A stretch of 64,000 nt of DNA. Origin: Malania oleifera. Lineage: Eukaryota > Streptophyta > Magnoliopsida > Santalales > Ximeniaceae. The notes beneath the pieces were generated by a model that searched no databases, was not told the origin of the DNA, and was given only the letters and a program-made list of their open reading frames with translations. A program made the position numbers and the translations under genes. Below, piece after piece: positions 24,196-37,200 of this stretch (positions are counted from its first letter, which is position 1; each line of letters starts with the position of its first letter). The DNA is taken from assembly GCF_029873635.1 (NCBI RefSeq), contig NC_080420.1, positions 123,698,719 through 123,762,718 on the forward strand. The letters are read 5' to 3'.

Positions 24196-24728
24196 AAATA
24201 ATTGCACTAGACTTTGGAAACACATGTTAACAAGCTTATTTGACGGGTCAAACAGATGGAAATTGAAACAAAACTAATTAACATCCTTTCCACAAATGAG
24301 TAACATATTTTTTAATGCACCAAGTTGTGTGATGTGTAAATAACTTTAACTTATAAGTCTTATAATTTTATAGTTAAATTATTGAGTAGAGTATTTGGCT
24401 AATATGAGTTGATGAGCAAGTTTTGGTTATATTTTAGATAATAATATTGCCAGTGGCAGTTTATGTTTAGTTATTGACACCATATTACAATCGACATAAA
24501 ATTTTTTAGTTTTAAATTTGGTCTTAAGTCGGCCTTTGACTATGTGTTCTTGACACTCATATGGAGAGTTGTGCTATCTCTATAATTGATAAGCTATGTA
24601 GTAAAGATGCATCATTGGATACCGTTTGGTTCAACCCCACCTTTGTGGATTGTTTGCTTGCTCTTGAATGTTTTGATTGGAGTTGCATGGACTAGGCTTT
24701 GTTTAGTTTAGTTTTTTTGTTTGCACAT

Positions 24729-24906
24729 AAAAAAGGGACATCCTCGGGCTATAAGGCTCCCTGCTTCGCAAGGGTAAGGGGAGGGTCATCACAGTGAATG
24801 CAGCCTTACCCCTACTTTTAGACAGAGAGGCCATTTCCTTGGACTCGAACCCTTGACCAACCAGTCACAAAGGAACAACCTTACCGTTGATCCAAGGCCC
24901 GCCCTC
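24729..24906 (-). mobile_element. Au-type SINE
   Basis: On the minus strand it starts GGGCGGGCCTTGG and carries the tRNA-like B-box GGGTTCGAGTCC, then GGTAAGGCTGC and AGGGAGCCTTATAG, ending in a T run. The target duplication TTTTTGTTTGCACAT is exact at 24714-24728 and 24907-24921. It is RNA-polymerase-III-derived and non-coding. It lies in an LSM7 intron, antisense to the gene. Confidence 0.85.
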
Positions 24907-26596
24907 TTTTTGTTTGCACATCTTGCCAAAAAATATCCATATAGGATTATTTACAAATTTTTGAGTTTGATACAATATTATTCATTTTATTCACCTTCTC
25001 TGAGCAGAAGTGGGGTTTGTTGGTTAACAGAATTGCTAACATGGAACTTCTTATGTTTAAATCCTCCTCCAAAATGCGAACAATGGGGATATCAAATTTA
25101 AATCTTGTTTTCCTTTGTATTTTCTATTGCTGAACAGTGTTTGAGGTGGATTTGTTGTTTTGCTAGCCAATTAGCCATAGGCATATACCACTATCAAGAG
25201 TACACTGCGTAGAGAGGCTTCTTTATTGTCCCCTAATAAAATTCACTCCAGATTTTTTTAGGTCAAAATCTAATGTTATTCCAATGAAAGCTTAGTTCTA
25301 AAATAGAGGAAGGCACCCCTTTCTTAACGGACTTATGTTTTAGTTAGATGATGACAATTATGACTATACTCCTCGATCCACATATAATGCTCGATAAAAA
25401 ACCAAAGCCACCATAATGGGACACTATAATAATTTTAATTATATTTATGCATAGTTGTCATTTATTGGCTCTCTTCCATACTGTAAAATTTCAATTCTTA
25501 TTTTTGAAATGAAAATGTTTTTAGTTTATAATTTTAGTTTTCTATTAACAACACAACCCCTATATATTTTACAATACATACAATTCCCTGCTTAGTGTGC
25601 TGTAGCATTTCAAAAAATGATTAGCTAAAAGTAATTTTTTGAAAATGATTTATGATAAAGAAACTGGAACTGTTGGACGACCATATTCAGTGATGACAAA
25701 AAGTGCTTCCTTGGATGTTCAGGCAAAAGTTTTTGGAGCAGCTCTAACCAAAGAGATCGACTAAAATTTTTGATATGGTTCTTCCTCTTTAAAATACTTA
25801 TACATGTCCTGCACAAGACTAGAGTGGCCAAATTTACAATTGTTTGAAATTTTATGGCAAATATATGAACCTAATTCAATATGCTACATGAGCAAACAAA
25901 TAAATGAATCATGAAGGAGCATAGGAATTATGTTTTGTATGTGTTAAGGCCTCTTTTGAAACCTAGAATAAGAACGAGTGGGATTGAAAATACCAGTCTA
26001 GTAAATTCCATAGCAGTTGGATCATGAACACTGGGATCAGAATCCTTAAAACATGTAAAGTATTTCTTTTTTTTTTGTCATAACCAAATTCAACATTGCC
26101 ATTTTGGCGCCTATAAAACCATTCTGGTATTCATGTTTCCATTTCTACTTTTCCTGCTGGAATACCAGCTCAAGTATCCTAGATTGAGATTCTTATTATA
26201 GTGGGGGGTTGGAAAATCCATTCTCATTTCTGTTGTTCAAAACTTCTGTTTCATTCCTCATTTTTAATCCCATGGATTCATTCCTGTATCCCAAGCATAG
26301 CCAAAGTTTGTTTAGCTCTAGGGTTCTCACACAGGACCTTCATCTTGACACCCAACTTCAAGACAGCAGTTCAACTGGGCAACCACCGGGCTGTTCCATT
26401 TTGTTTACATTTCATACCTTATTGCAAAAGTAATATGTTAAAAAAAAAAAAAAAAACTATAAGCTTGTATAGATACAGAGTGCAAACAAAGTGGGGGAGA
26501 CAAAGAATCGAGGGCTTGAGCTTTTGCTCATCTCTTTCCATCACCATTAAAAAACAAGGCAAGGCAAGCTCTTGCACTTCTCTTCAATAGCGGAGA

Positions 26597-26772
26597 AGGG
26601 GAAGCCTTGGCGCATTAGTTCAGTTGTCACCATTTAACCTGGAGGTCATGGATTCGAGGCGTGGAAACAGAAATGCAAGGTAAGGCTGCGTATTATAGAC
26701 TCATTGTGGTCTGCCTCGTCCCTGGATCCTGCATATGCGTGAGCTTTGTGTATGGACTCCCCTACACTTCCT
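26597..26772 (+). mobile_element. Au-type SINE copy
   Basis: The copy starts GGGAAGCCTTGGCGCA, has the B-box-like GGTCATGGATTCGAGG, then GGTAAGGCTGCGTA and GACTCATTGTGGTCTGCC, matching the layout of the SINE at 47922-48100. No clean target duplication was found and the right end is approximate. It is in the first LSM7 intron, sense orientation. Confidence 0.75.
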
Positions 26773-28297
26773 GCTGCTCTATTGTGTTTAAAGTTTCCTT
26801 TCTCCTCTGCAAAAAAAAATTGTGGGACTTGTCCTTTATGATTTGTTCTTACTTGTTTGTTGTAGGTTGCCAAATCCTTCTTATTGTACTTATTCTCCTT
26901 TTCTCCCATACAGTTCTCCATTTAACATAATACTGTTGTAGATACTTGAGTTTAATTATGCGCACTTCATTCGATAAATTCTGGTTATTTTTGGACAAGT
27001 ATAAGTCATTCTAGGGTTCTGTTGCTTATAGGTGCCTCTGTAACTCATCCTAGGCACAGCTTTCGTTTCCACTGATGCGTATGAGCAAGGAATTTTACAT
27101 TTTTTTGTATTTTGGTTTTGCGATTTTTGTTTTGTTTTGTTTTTTTATTGACTGGACTTTCGTTAGTCACTGTATTATTTTGAAAGTGAAATCTCATTTT
27201 GGTGCCCCCCCCCCCCCCCCCGTTTTTTTAGATTGTAGGTTATGATGCAATAGAATTTAAACGGGTTTCTCCCCCTTTTCGACAGGCTATAACTTGAGCG
27301 AGCTGTCTCTCTCTCTCTCCAAAGATTGCAAGAGTAGCCAGAAAAAAGTTAATATCATGGTCTCTCTCTCTCTCTCTGCCTGCTTCTGTGTCTGTGTGTG
27401 CATTGTGCAATTTCATTTCCAGATTACCTAGTAATAAAAAGTAATAATCAGAGTCATTTTGTTGCATATTTTAGAAAATTTATTTATTTTTAACAAAATA
27501 AAAAAACTTTACTTGGAAGGAACACTATTGATATGTGTGTGTAGGAAGGCATCTTAGAGGAAACATGGTTATTTAATTTTATTTTTATTTATGTGTGCAG
27601 TTATGCACCAATTGTTTATACGCATGCATCAATTGTGTTTCGTTGAAGATATAGTCAAGTCCCAAAAGACAAATCAGAATTCAGAGAAGATGTTAGAAAT
27701 ACAAAGCAACACACCAGGATCATATTATGCCTGTTGTTTCTATTGTGAATTGTGACTTAAAGGAGTTACTCCCCACTGCTGCCGCCCCTGCTTCCAAGAC
27801 CACGCCTCCACTATGCATTGCCCCATAGGGCCACTATTGAGGCCATCCTCTATCACATTTTTATCAAACATATCCCCTGTTAACTGATGCCACATCACCA
27901 TTGTATTACCTTTGATACCATTAAACCACAAACCTCCTCATCATGTTGACACTGCCATAACACAGCACCACAGCTGCCTTGACCTCCACTTCCATCACAT
28001 CACCATTAACACAAATTCTTATTCCATAACTTGGCCATCCACTGCTGCTGTCACCCGTGCTCAATTAAACCAACCACACCATTGATTATTTGTTTGTATT
28101 TTCAGTGTTTCCTAATGAAAATTGTGTTGGTTATTGAACATGCATTGTTTTCATGAATTGTTAATGTTAAATCCATTACTTGTTTTCAAGAAGGAATATT
28201 GAAACTAAACAAGAAAAAAGAAAACAAAAGATTCAAACACAAGCAAGTCTCGTTATTCATTGTTGTTTTACATCTTATTACTTGCATTGAATTTCAG

Positions 28298-31200
28298 TCT
28301 GGTAGGAAAGAAACAGTTTTGGATCTGGCAAAGTTTGTCGATAAGGGTGTACAAGTCAAGCTCACAGGCGGAAGACAGGGTTAGTGCTAGTTTGTTCCCC
28401 TCAACCTCCTTTATTTTTTTCCTTTTCTTAATGCTGTTTTTAAGTTACAGTTTGTTTTTACATTGTTATTGCTTATTGGCTATTTAGTATTGTTGCCTAT
28501 CTGAGAACTAAGAGTGAGTGAGGTTATTGACTCACTCTAAAAATGAGCAGCGCAAAGGCTATCCCAAGTAGGAATTCTATCATGTAATATTTAACCCAAA
28601 TGCCAGATCGTCTCCTTAAGGAATGCAGTTTAATTCCAAACTCGTCTAAAAAGGTTACTAAACATGGTTCCTATTTAGTTTCTGGGATTTTTGAGATTTT
28701 TGTGATGAAATTGAAATGATGCAAAAACTAAACTCTAAACCTAACACGCATAAAATTAATGACAAGAAACGGAAAACAGGCACAATAAGATGGACGATAC
28801 CGAAAGTAAATTCGGAAAATAATTCTACATTTAACCATTCAGATAAGAAATAAAACCTATGTTTGAGATTTTGGACAAACGTAAAAAAAAAAAAAAAAAA
28901 AAAAAAAAAACTTTATCACACAACTAAGACATTCAACTTTAAAATCATCAATCAAACATGAACTCAAAAACTAACATTAACCCAATCAATAACGTAAGCA
29001 AAAATTAAACTAAATCCAATCATAGATGCAAACAAAGCAAAGAAATAAATTAACTCTGACTTCAACATTAAAATAACTTAAACAAGACTTCAACAATAAA
29101 TTAAACTTAAGTACTACCTTGAACAGAGATTAAAAATAAAACTTTACTACTCAAACTAATTATTCTATCATAAAATTCTCAATTAAAATAATAAACTTAA
29201 GCAAAATGATAAAATAACCATCGCACAATAAAAATTGCTCAAAACAATAACTTTAAATAAAGAAAACAACCAAACTTTAATAATGAAAATAACCCAACAA
29301 TTATTGAAATTCCAACAAACTTTAAATAAAAAAAACTAAAATTAACAATGAACTTAAAATAAATATTTAAATGCTAAAGAGAGAGAGAGAGAGAGAGAGA
29401 GATGAATGCCGTGAGGAGAGAGAGCTCCCAAAGAGCTGCTGTGTCCGGCGCTTGTTCCAAGGCCAACAAAAAGAAGACACCCCCAAACCTAAAAGAAACC
29501 CTAATAAAACCTAAGAAAAAAAGAAATTAAAAAGCCTACTCCCACACCTTTTACCCTTGCCTTTTTCTTTTCATTAAATGCCCAACTCCCACTTTTGTAA
29601 TTTGTCCTTGGAGCTCCTAGCACGACTTCTTCTCTTTAGCGCATGGACTCTGTGCATGCTTCCCTCGTGTTCACATCACATGTATGGGCTGCCCTCTTTT
29701 CAAAAGCCCAACTCCTTTTGATTCAAAGTCCAGCCGGCTCCTTCACGCGTGCACGCCCAGCACATGCATTGCCTTGTCCTCGAGGCCCATTCACTATTCT
29801 GAATTTAATTTTTAAATATTTTCCAATTTGCTTCCAATTAAAAACCCAGCCGACCTTCCAATTTCAAATTCCAATTCTCTGAACTCATTATGCACAACCT
29901 ATGTAACATTTTTAATTCCAAATTTAATTTCCAAAAATTTTCTGCAATAATAAAACACGAATATTTGTAAATTTTCAAAAAATTTGGATAATTATCTTAA
30001 AATTTATCAAATGAGCTCAATGTTAAGATACGGGACATAATAAGGCATTTAAGTGAAATTGTAGTATTTAATTAATAATTTTAAACGCCTAATTATGCAA
30101 TTTTGATGCGTAATCACACCCCTAACTAACGTTTTGCTAGTCTCTAGCAAATAACGTAAATGCAATCCAGGGTGATACCCACAAACACCAATTTTAGTGA
30201 ATATTAGATGAATACACATGCAACGCAATAATATCATTTCACATACAGGAATATCACTAGGTTACACACAAGCTCATTCATAAACAATTCACGCAACTCC
30301 GAAGCAAGTCACTCATGTAAGTTTCATCATTATATAGCCATTAAGAACAGTATACTCACATAGATTTAACCAACAATAACAATTCAGAGTTAATGTAGTC
30401 AAATAAATTCGAGTATAAATAGGTGAAATCTCGAGGCATGTGTAATGTGTATGACTCGTTACATTCAGGATATCCATGGACACCTTCAGAACGGTCTTTT
30501 TGGCTCGGCCTCACTAGTATACCATAAAAAACACTTAAAAAGGATGGATTCACTTATCATATGTGTGGAAGAATGTCATGATCAAACATCTCACATAAAC
30601 GCTAAATGTATGGAGTGGACTAGTCTGAAAAGGATCTAGCTTATTTGTGAGGTGTCGGATCCTTCACCCTAGCAACTTCTCGCCTACTCGCCATATTCAA
30701 CCAAGACCATCCTAGATCAACTTATTCACAAACTAGACGTGAATATTTTTGAGGCATTAAGCGGTTAAGGAGTCTTCATATGTGGAGAACATGTATCATG
30801 TCCTTGACTTCTGTTGTAGTTGTATGGAGTAGGTATTAATCTTTCACCTCATTTTGGTGCATTTCTATTTCTCTTTTTCTTGCTTCTGTTTATTCTTCAA
30901 TTTCTTTCTTTTCATGGTTAGTAAGGACAATCATTACACATCTTTTATCGTCTTCATACCATCCATGTGAAATAAGCTCGAATAGGAGTTCATGAAATGA
31001 GTTTATTTCTAGGGGTGACTCAGCCTTCATATCTTGAGTAGGCTACAAGATTTAGGTTTCTATCTCCCTACAAGATGTCACCTCTAGGCTAGCAAGTCAA
31101 AAATCGAGACTAGTGTACAAAGAATATCCCAAAAAAAAGGGAAAGTTGAATTTCATGAACTTTGAGCTGACGTCAAAAACTCAAAAGAACGATAAATGGC

Positions 31201-34200
31201 TCAACAGTACCTCATTAGGTGTCAAAGTTGCCACGGGTGCTCTCTCAGTGCTCGCAAGGAACCCTAAGTGCTACAAGTCACGTGAACGTTGTGTTTTTAG
31301 CCTCATGAGATACCATGTACATACAAGAGTTTATATAGTCAGATTAACACGAATGAACTATTAGTTAACCCACATAGAGTTACAATTCCTAGATTAGCCA
31401 TATAAAGAGAAACTACACATAAATAACCCACTATACAGCTTAAGTATGTAACTCCTAGGTTATATGCAAGTATATATATATATATTCGTGCATAAGGATA
31501 TCATCAAATGGGAGCACACAATGTCACATGCAAATTCTCACCCCTCCACCCCAACTAAAGTGGAACATTGTCCTCATTGTGAAAACATAAGGGAGACGGG
31601 AGAGATGATAAGGAGGGAAGTAGAGACATACCTGGGTGGAGAAGTAAGGGAAAAGAAAAACTGAAACTTAAGAAAAATGTACTTGAAAATAAACTAAAAA
31701 TAAAATAAGATAAAACAAAATGAAAATAAAGGAAAGGAAAACATCATAGTATGTCTGAAGGAGGCTCTGGAGGAATTTCATCTAGTGGGTGCAGTTTTAT
31801 AAATTGAACTGGCGAGTCTCCAAATTCGAGTCGTCACAATGAATTAATCTTATTACTTGCACGAAAATTAGCCTCAAATGAATTAATGCTCTTCAAAATA
31901 CCAGACAATACATATGCAGATTAACTTTCTTCTTTTAACAAGAAAAGATCTTTATTATGTTTTCCAGGAAATTTACTTCTTTAAGAACTGGTCTTTGCGG
32001 AAAAGTTGTCGGAACAGTTACCTTTGGTTCCTCAGAAGTATCAACATTAAAATTTTTACCTGATACCTTGAAAGTTGAATTCTCATCATTTTGCTCAACT
32101 TCTTCATCTGGTGCACCAATTACCTTACCGTTGCAGAGATTTGCTTTGGCATTGCAAACCTTGACATTTACAACGGTAGGCAATGACGGTTCCATGGCTG
32201 TCTCTTGCACTTGAATATTTGGCTGGGATGACGGCTCCTTCAATTCAGGCTCGCTTCTTCCGACTTTTCTTTAGTTTCATTTGTCTCAGTTGCAACTTCA
32301 GGTGTCAGGGCAACTATTTGTCTGTCGATGGGTATCTCAGGTCGGGGAACTTCTTCTTTACTTCTCAAAGTACTAACGACCTTCTTTGTCTCAAGAGGAT
32401 CCCTTGAGACATCATGTACTTGTTGATGTTGTTGCCGGTATACTTGAGGATTAGACTAAGGTTGTGCTGAAAATTCCCTTTGTTCTAATGTACTCAATTG
32501 CGTGCTCAACTCATTAATGGTGCCCTGCAATTCATATATGGTATGAGTATTAATCTGCATAAATTCCTGAAGTGTATTAGCCATTTGTGCCCTGCTATCC
32601 TCAAAAGACGTCGTGGTGGAACAAGAGCTTCATTAGATTGAAATCCTGGAAGTGCGTAACTCTGATAGATTTGCTGTGGCGGATATTGGTGCGGAGGAGC
32701 GTCTGGATAATATGTTGGCCGTAAAGGTAGTGCATAAGACTGAGGAGGCTGCTGAAACTGTGAAGAGTATGGACCAGATTGATCATTCTCCCATGAGAAA
32801 TTCGGGTAATTCCTCCATTTCGGATTGTAGGTGTTCGAGAATGGCTGATTTGGAGTTTGTTAACCCAATTTGTTGATTTTATTTGATCAGAATTACTCTC
32901 ATTTTCTAATTCTTCTACCCTCTTTTCCAGTGCAACAGCCTGGAGATCATTCTCCTCTTTGACCTCATATTTACCTCCGCCACTAATTGCGCTGAGAGGT
33001 TGTACTGCCATTGGTTCCCAATCATATTGTGTATTCCAGTGTTTGGCATTTTCAGCTAAGTAGTCAAGGAATGACAGTGCCTAATTCGGTTCCTTTCTAA
33101 AGAATTCTCCATTGCACATATTCTGGACAAACTGTTTGCATTCAAAAGTAAGACCTGTATAGAAATAATTGGCTAACCTCTAGGATTTGAACCCGTGATG
33201 TGGACAGATATTTATTAGATCTTTGAACCTCTCCCAGCAAGCCTGGAAGGTCTTGTCACCCTTCTGCATAAATTGACTAATCTACTCCTGTAGGTACTGG
33301 GTTCTCTAAAAATAAAAAAATTTGTGTAAGAACTCACGCTGCATATCAGTCCAACTATTAATAGAGTTAGGCCTCAATGAGTTAAACCAGATCTTTGCCT
33401 TTTCCTTAAAAAAAAAAGAAAATAAGCGGAGCTTGATATACTCATCAGTTCCAATAAAGGTGGTGCAGGTCAACTCAAAGTCTGTCAAATGCTGATACGG
33501 ACTCTCAGAATCTACCCCGTGGAATTGGTGTATCACTGACAACACCCTAGACTTAATCGTGAAATTCGGTGCGTCGTGTGGTAGAGCAATGCAAGGTGTG
33601 GTGGTGCGTGCAGGTTGCAAAAAATCCATAAGCGTGCGTGGTGTAGGTGCAGTTATATATTTCAAAACACTCTTTTTTTGGGTTTTTTTTTTTTTTTTTT
33701 CTCATGAGGAAAATCAAAATAAAAAGGGAAAAACACTTGTCTGAAACTAAATCTGACATTCCCCGGCAACGGCACCAAAAACTTGACTCATTCTAGAAAT
33801 GAGTAGCATAAAGGCTATCCCAAGTATAGGAGTTTTGTCATGTAATATTTAGCTCAAAGGCCAGATCGTTTCCTTAGGGAATGCAGTTTAATTCTAAACT
33901 CGTGTAAAAAGGTTACTGAGCATGGTTTAGATTCAGTTTTAGGGATTTTTGAGATTTTTGTGATGAAATTGAAATGACGCAAAAACTAAACTATAAACCT
34001 AACACGCATAAAATTAATGACAAGAAACGGAAAACAGGCACAATAAGATAGACGATACCAAAAGTAAATTCGGAAAATAATTCTACATTTAACCATTTAG
34101 ACAAGAAATAAAACCTATGTTTGAGATTTCGGACAAACGTCAAAAAAAAAAAAAAAAACAAAAACTTTATCACGCAACTAAGACATTCAACTTTAAAATC

Positions 34201-37200
34201 ATCAATCAAACATGAACTCAAAAACTAACATTAACCCAATCAATAACGTAAGCAAAAATTAAACTAAATCCAATCATAGATGCAAACAAAGCAAAGAAAT
34301 AAATTAACTCTGACTTCAACATTAAAATAACTTAAACAAGACTTCAACAATAAATTAAACTTAAGTACTACCTTGAACAGAGATTAAAAATAAAACTTTA
34401 CTACTCAAACTAATTATTCTATCATAAAATTCTCAATTAAAATAATAAACTTAAGCAAAATGATAAAATAACCATCGCACAATAAAAATTGCTCAAAACA
34501 ATAACTTTAAATAAAGAAAACAACCAAACTTTAATAATGAAAATAACCCAACAATCATTGAAATTCCAACAAACTTAAAAAAAAAAAACTAAAATTAACA
34601 ATGAACTTAAAATAAATATTTAAATGCTAAAGAGAGAGAGAGAGAGATGAATACCGTGAGGAGAGAGAGCTCCCAAAGAGCTGCTGTGTTCGGCGCTTGT
34701 TCCAAGGCCAACAAAAAGAAGACACCCCCAAACCTAAAAGAAAACCTAATAAAACCTAAGAAAAAAATAAATTAAAAAGCCTACTCCCCCACCTTTTACC
34801 CTTGCCTTTTTCTTTTCATTAAATGCCCAACTCCCACTTTTGTAATTTGTCCTTGGAGCTCCTGGCACAGCTTGGTTCTCTCCAGCACATGGACTCTGTG
34901 CATGCTTCCCTCGTGGTCACATCACATGTATGGGCTGCCCTCTTTTCAGAAGTCCAACTCCTTTTGATTCAAAGTTCAGCCGGCTCCTTCACGCGTGCAC
35001 GCCCAGCGCATGCATGGCCTTGTCCTCCAGGCCCATTCACTATTCTGAATTTAATTTCCAAATATTTTCCAATTTGCTTCCAATTAAAAACCCAGACGGC
35101 CTTCCAATTTCAAATTCTCCGAACTCATTATGCACGGCCTCTCTAACATTTTTAATCCCGGATTTAATTTCCAAAATTTTCCTGCAATAATAAAACACGA
35201 ATATTTGTAAATTTTCGGCAAATTAGGATAATTATTTTAAAATTTATCAAATGAGCTCAATGTTAAGATACGGGACATAATGAGGCATTTAAGTGAAATT
35301 GTAATATTTAATTAATAATTTTAAACCCCTAATTAAGCAACTTTGATGCGTAATCAGTTATTATGGTCATTATGATGGGCTTGACTTATATTTTATAGGG
35401 GAGTCCTATGGCTGTGATTTGATCTTTCAATTTACACGATACTGTTAACTTGGTATCATTAGCATGATCTTGAGACTTAAACCCTAAGTGCCGTAGCCAC
35501 CACCAAACCAAGTCTTAAAGTACATAACTCTATGCATGTCTGCCACCATAGGAGAGTCATCCACACTGCTGTAGGCTGAAAACAACTCTAGGAGTTGCTG
35601 GAAAAACAGACTTGCCAGAGAGAGGTCTGATGTCACTGCCAGTTTCTGTTCGACATTATCCCATGTGTTTTTCGGAAAAACATCCATGAATTGTTCCTTA
35701 ACATTCTTTCCTCATTCTGTTGTCATTAGGATTTGACAACTAGGAAGAAGATTGGTGGATGACATGTGGCTAGTGGGTACAATGTTGTAAAATTGAAATA
35801 ATTTGAAGACTCAATGAAGAAAATACAACACTTAGGGTTAGAGATGGAGAAGAGAGAACATCTATGAATTGTTTCTTAACATTCTTTCCTCATTTTGTTG
35901 TCATTAGGATTTGACGACTACGAAGAAGATTGGTGGATGACATGAGGCTAGTTGGTACAACATTGTAAATTTGGAATAAATTGAAGACTCAATGAAGAAA
36001 ATACAGCACTTAGGGTTAGAGGTGGAGAAGAGAGGAAGTGAAGAAAGAAAGCCTGGCAGTTTCCTGTTGCATATGTACATCTCCATGACAAAAATACCCC
36101 CTATAATCTCTTTTTAACAGCTAACAATGTGAATGCATGTGGCTCTATAATAAGCAATTCGAAGGAATAAGTATGTAATGATGAAGTAGGGTCATTACAT
36201 GGATTCCTTTTGAATAGGGTGTACCTAAAAGAGCCACCATATTGAAAATAGGAGACACCTCTTCCATTATTCTTGGTATTGCCCATTCAATGATTTGCAT
36301 GTTATTCCATACTTCTTACAGTTGTTATAGAGGCAATTTCCATGTTACAATTGTTATTACCTAAACCCTTGCCTTCTCAATCATCATTATATTACTACTA
36401 TTGGGTTTTATTCTTTCAATAATTGCCATAACACAAGCTAATAAGATGAATGATTATTAATATATGCCAGAGTGAAAGATTGGCAGTGGCCAATATGGGG
36501 ATCTATTTTTTTTTTACATATACACACACACAAATACATACTTACATACATATATATGTGATCAACAAAGAGAAAATTTATGGAAAAGAGGCATCAAGGG
36601 TATGCCACCCAATACAAAGGGAACAACAAGAGTGAAACAGTCTGAATAGGAGAAATAGTTCCTTCAAAGGCTCTTTTGTTCTTTTCTCCCCTTACGCTCA
36701 AAATATAGCAGGGGGATGAGGGAGAGAGATTTTCTTCCTTATTTGATCTGATCCCTTTCCAAGCCCACAGTTCACCTCCTCCCGTAGCTGCAGTGACCCA
36801 TTTATGTTTTACAATGGAGATGGCTAAGTTCCACAATTTCTTGGTCCAAGAAACCACGCAGAAGGATGTGATCAACTGATTCCTCCTGCTCTACACATAA
36901 AAAGCATCTATTGACAAGAGAGAAGCCTTTTTTCTGAAGATTGTCCATGGTAAGGATTTTTCCAAGAGTAGCTTCCCATGTGAAAAAAACAACCTTAATA
37001 GGGGCTGCATTTTCCAAATAAGTTTCCAAGGGAAGTTTGTGCTACTCTCAGCCGGGGAGCTAAGGTGTTTGTAGAAAGCGCTGATCGTGAAGTTCCCATC
37101 CTTGCTTAGAAATCATATGGGCTCACAATGTATTATCTTAACGTTGTGTAGGAAATGTGTGTGGGGTAATATTGTGGAGTTAGTGGAATCTCTAATCAGC

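Larger units (their letters stand above)
28528..35356 (-). mobile_element. Athila-like Ty3/gypsy element, complete ends, gag-only
   Basis: This is an element in minus orientation inside the second large LSM7 intron, with a 5-bp target duplication GTTAT at 28523-28527 and 35357-35361. Its LTRs are 28528-30116 (3') and 33784-35356 (5'), each TG...CA. The primer-binding region TGGTGCCGTTGCCGGGGA (minus strand, 33777-33760) is the type used by Athila/TAT elements. A purine-rich AGGGGTG (minus strand) adjoins the 3' LTR. The internal 3.7 kb shows gag-like frames but no recognisable protease, reverse transcriptase or integrase, so it is non-autonomous. It looks whole at its ends and broken in coding capacity. 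LTR similarity is uneven (see findings). Confidence 0.88.

Noticed and set aside
24729-24906. Possible tRNA gene from the GGGTTCGAGTCC box
   Set aside because: It is the tRNA-like head of a SINE: flanking target duplications are present and there is no complete cloverleaf.
28199-28384. 61-codon frame with ATG at 28199 as the LSM7 start
   Set aside because: The upstream part is a lysine-rich intron-like sequence; a consensus acceptor stands exactly before the conserved Ser of LSm7.
32601-33011. Host gene on the minus strand
   Set aside because: It lies inside the Athila-like element and fits its gag region.
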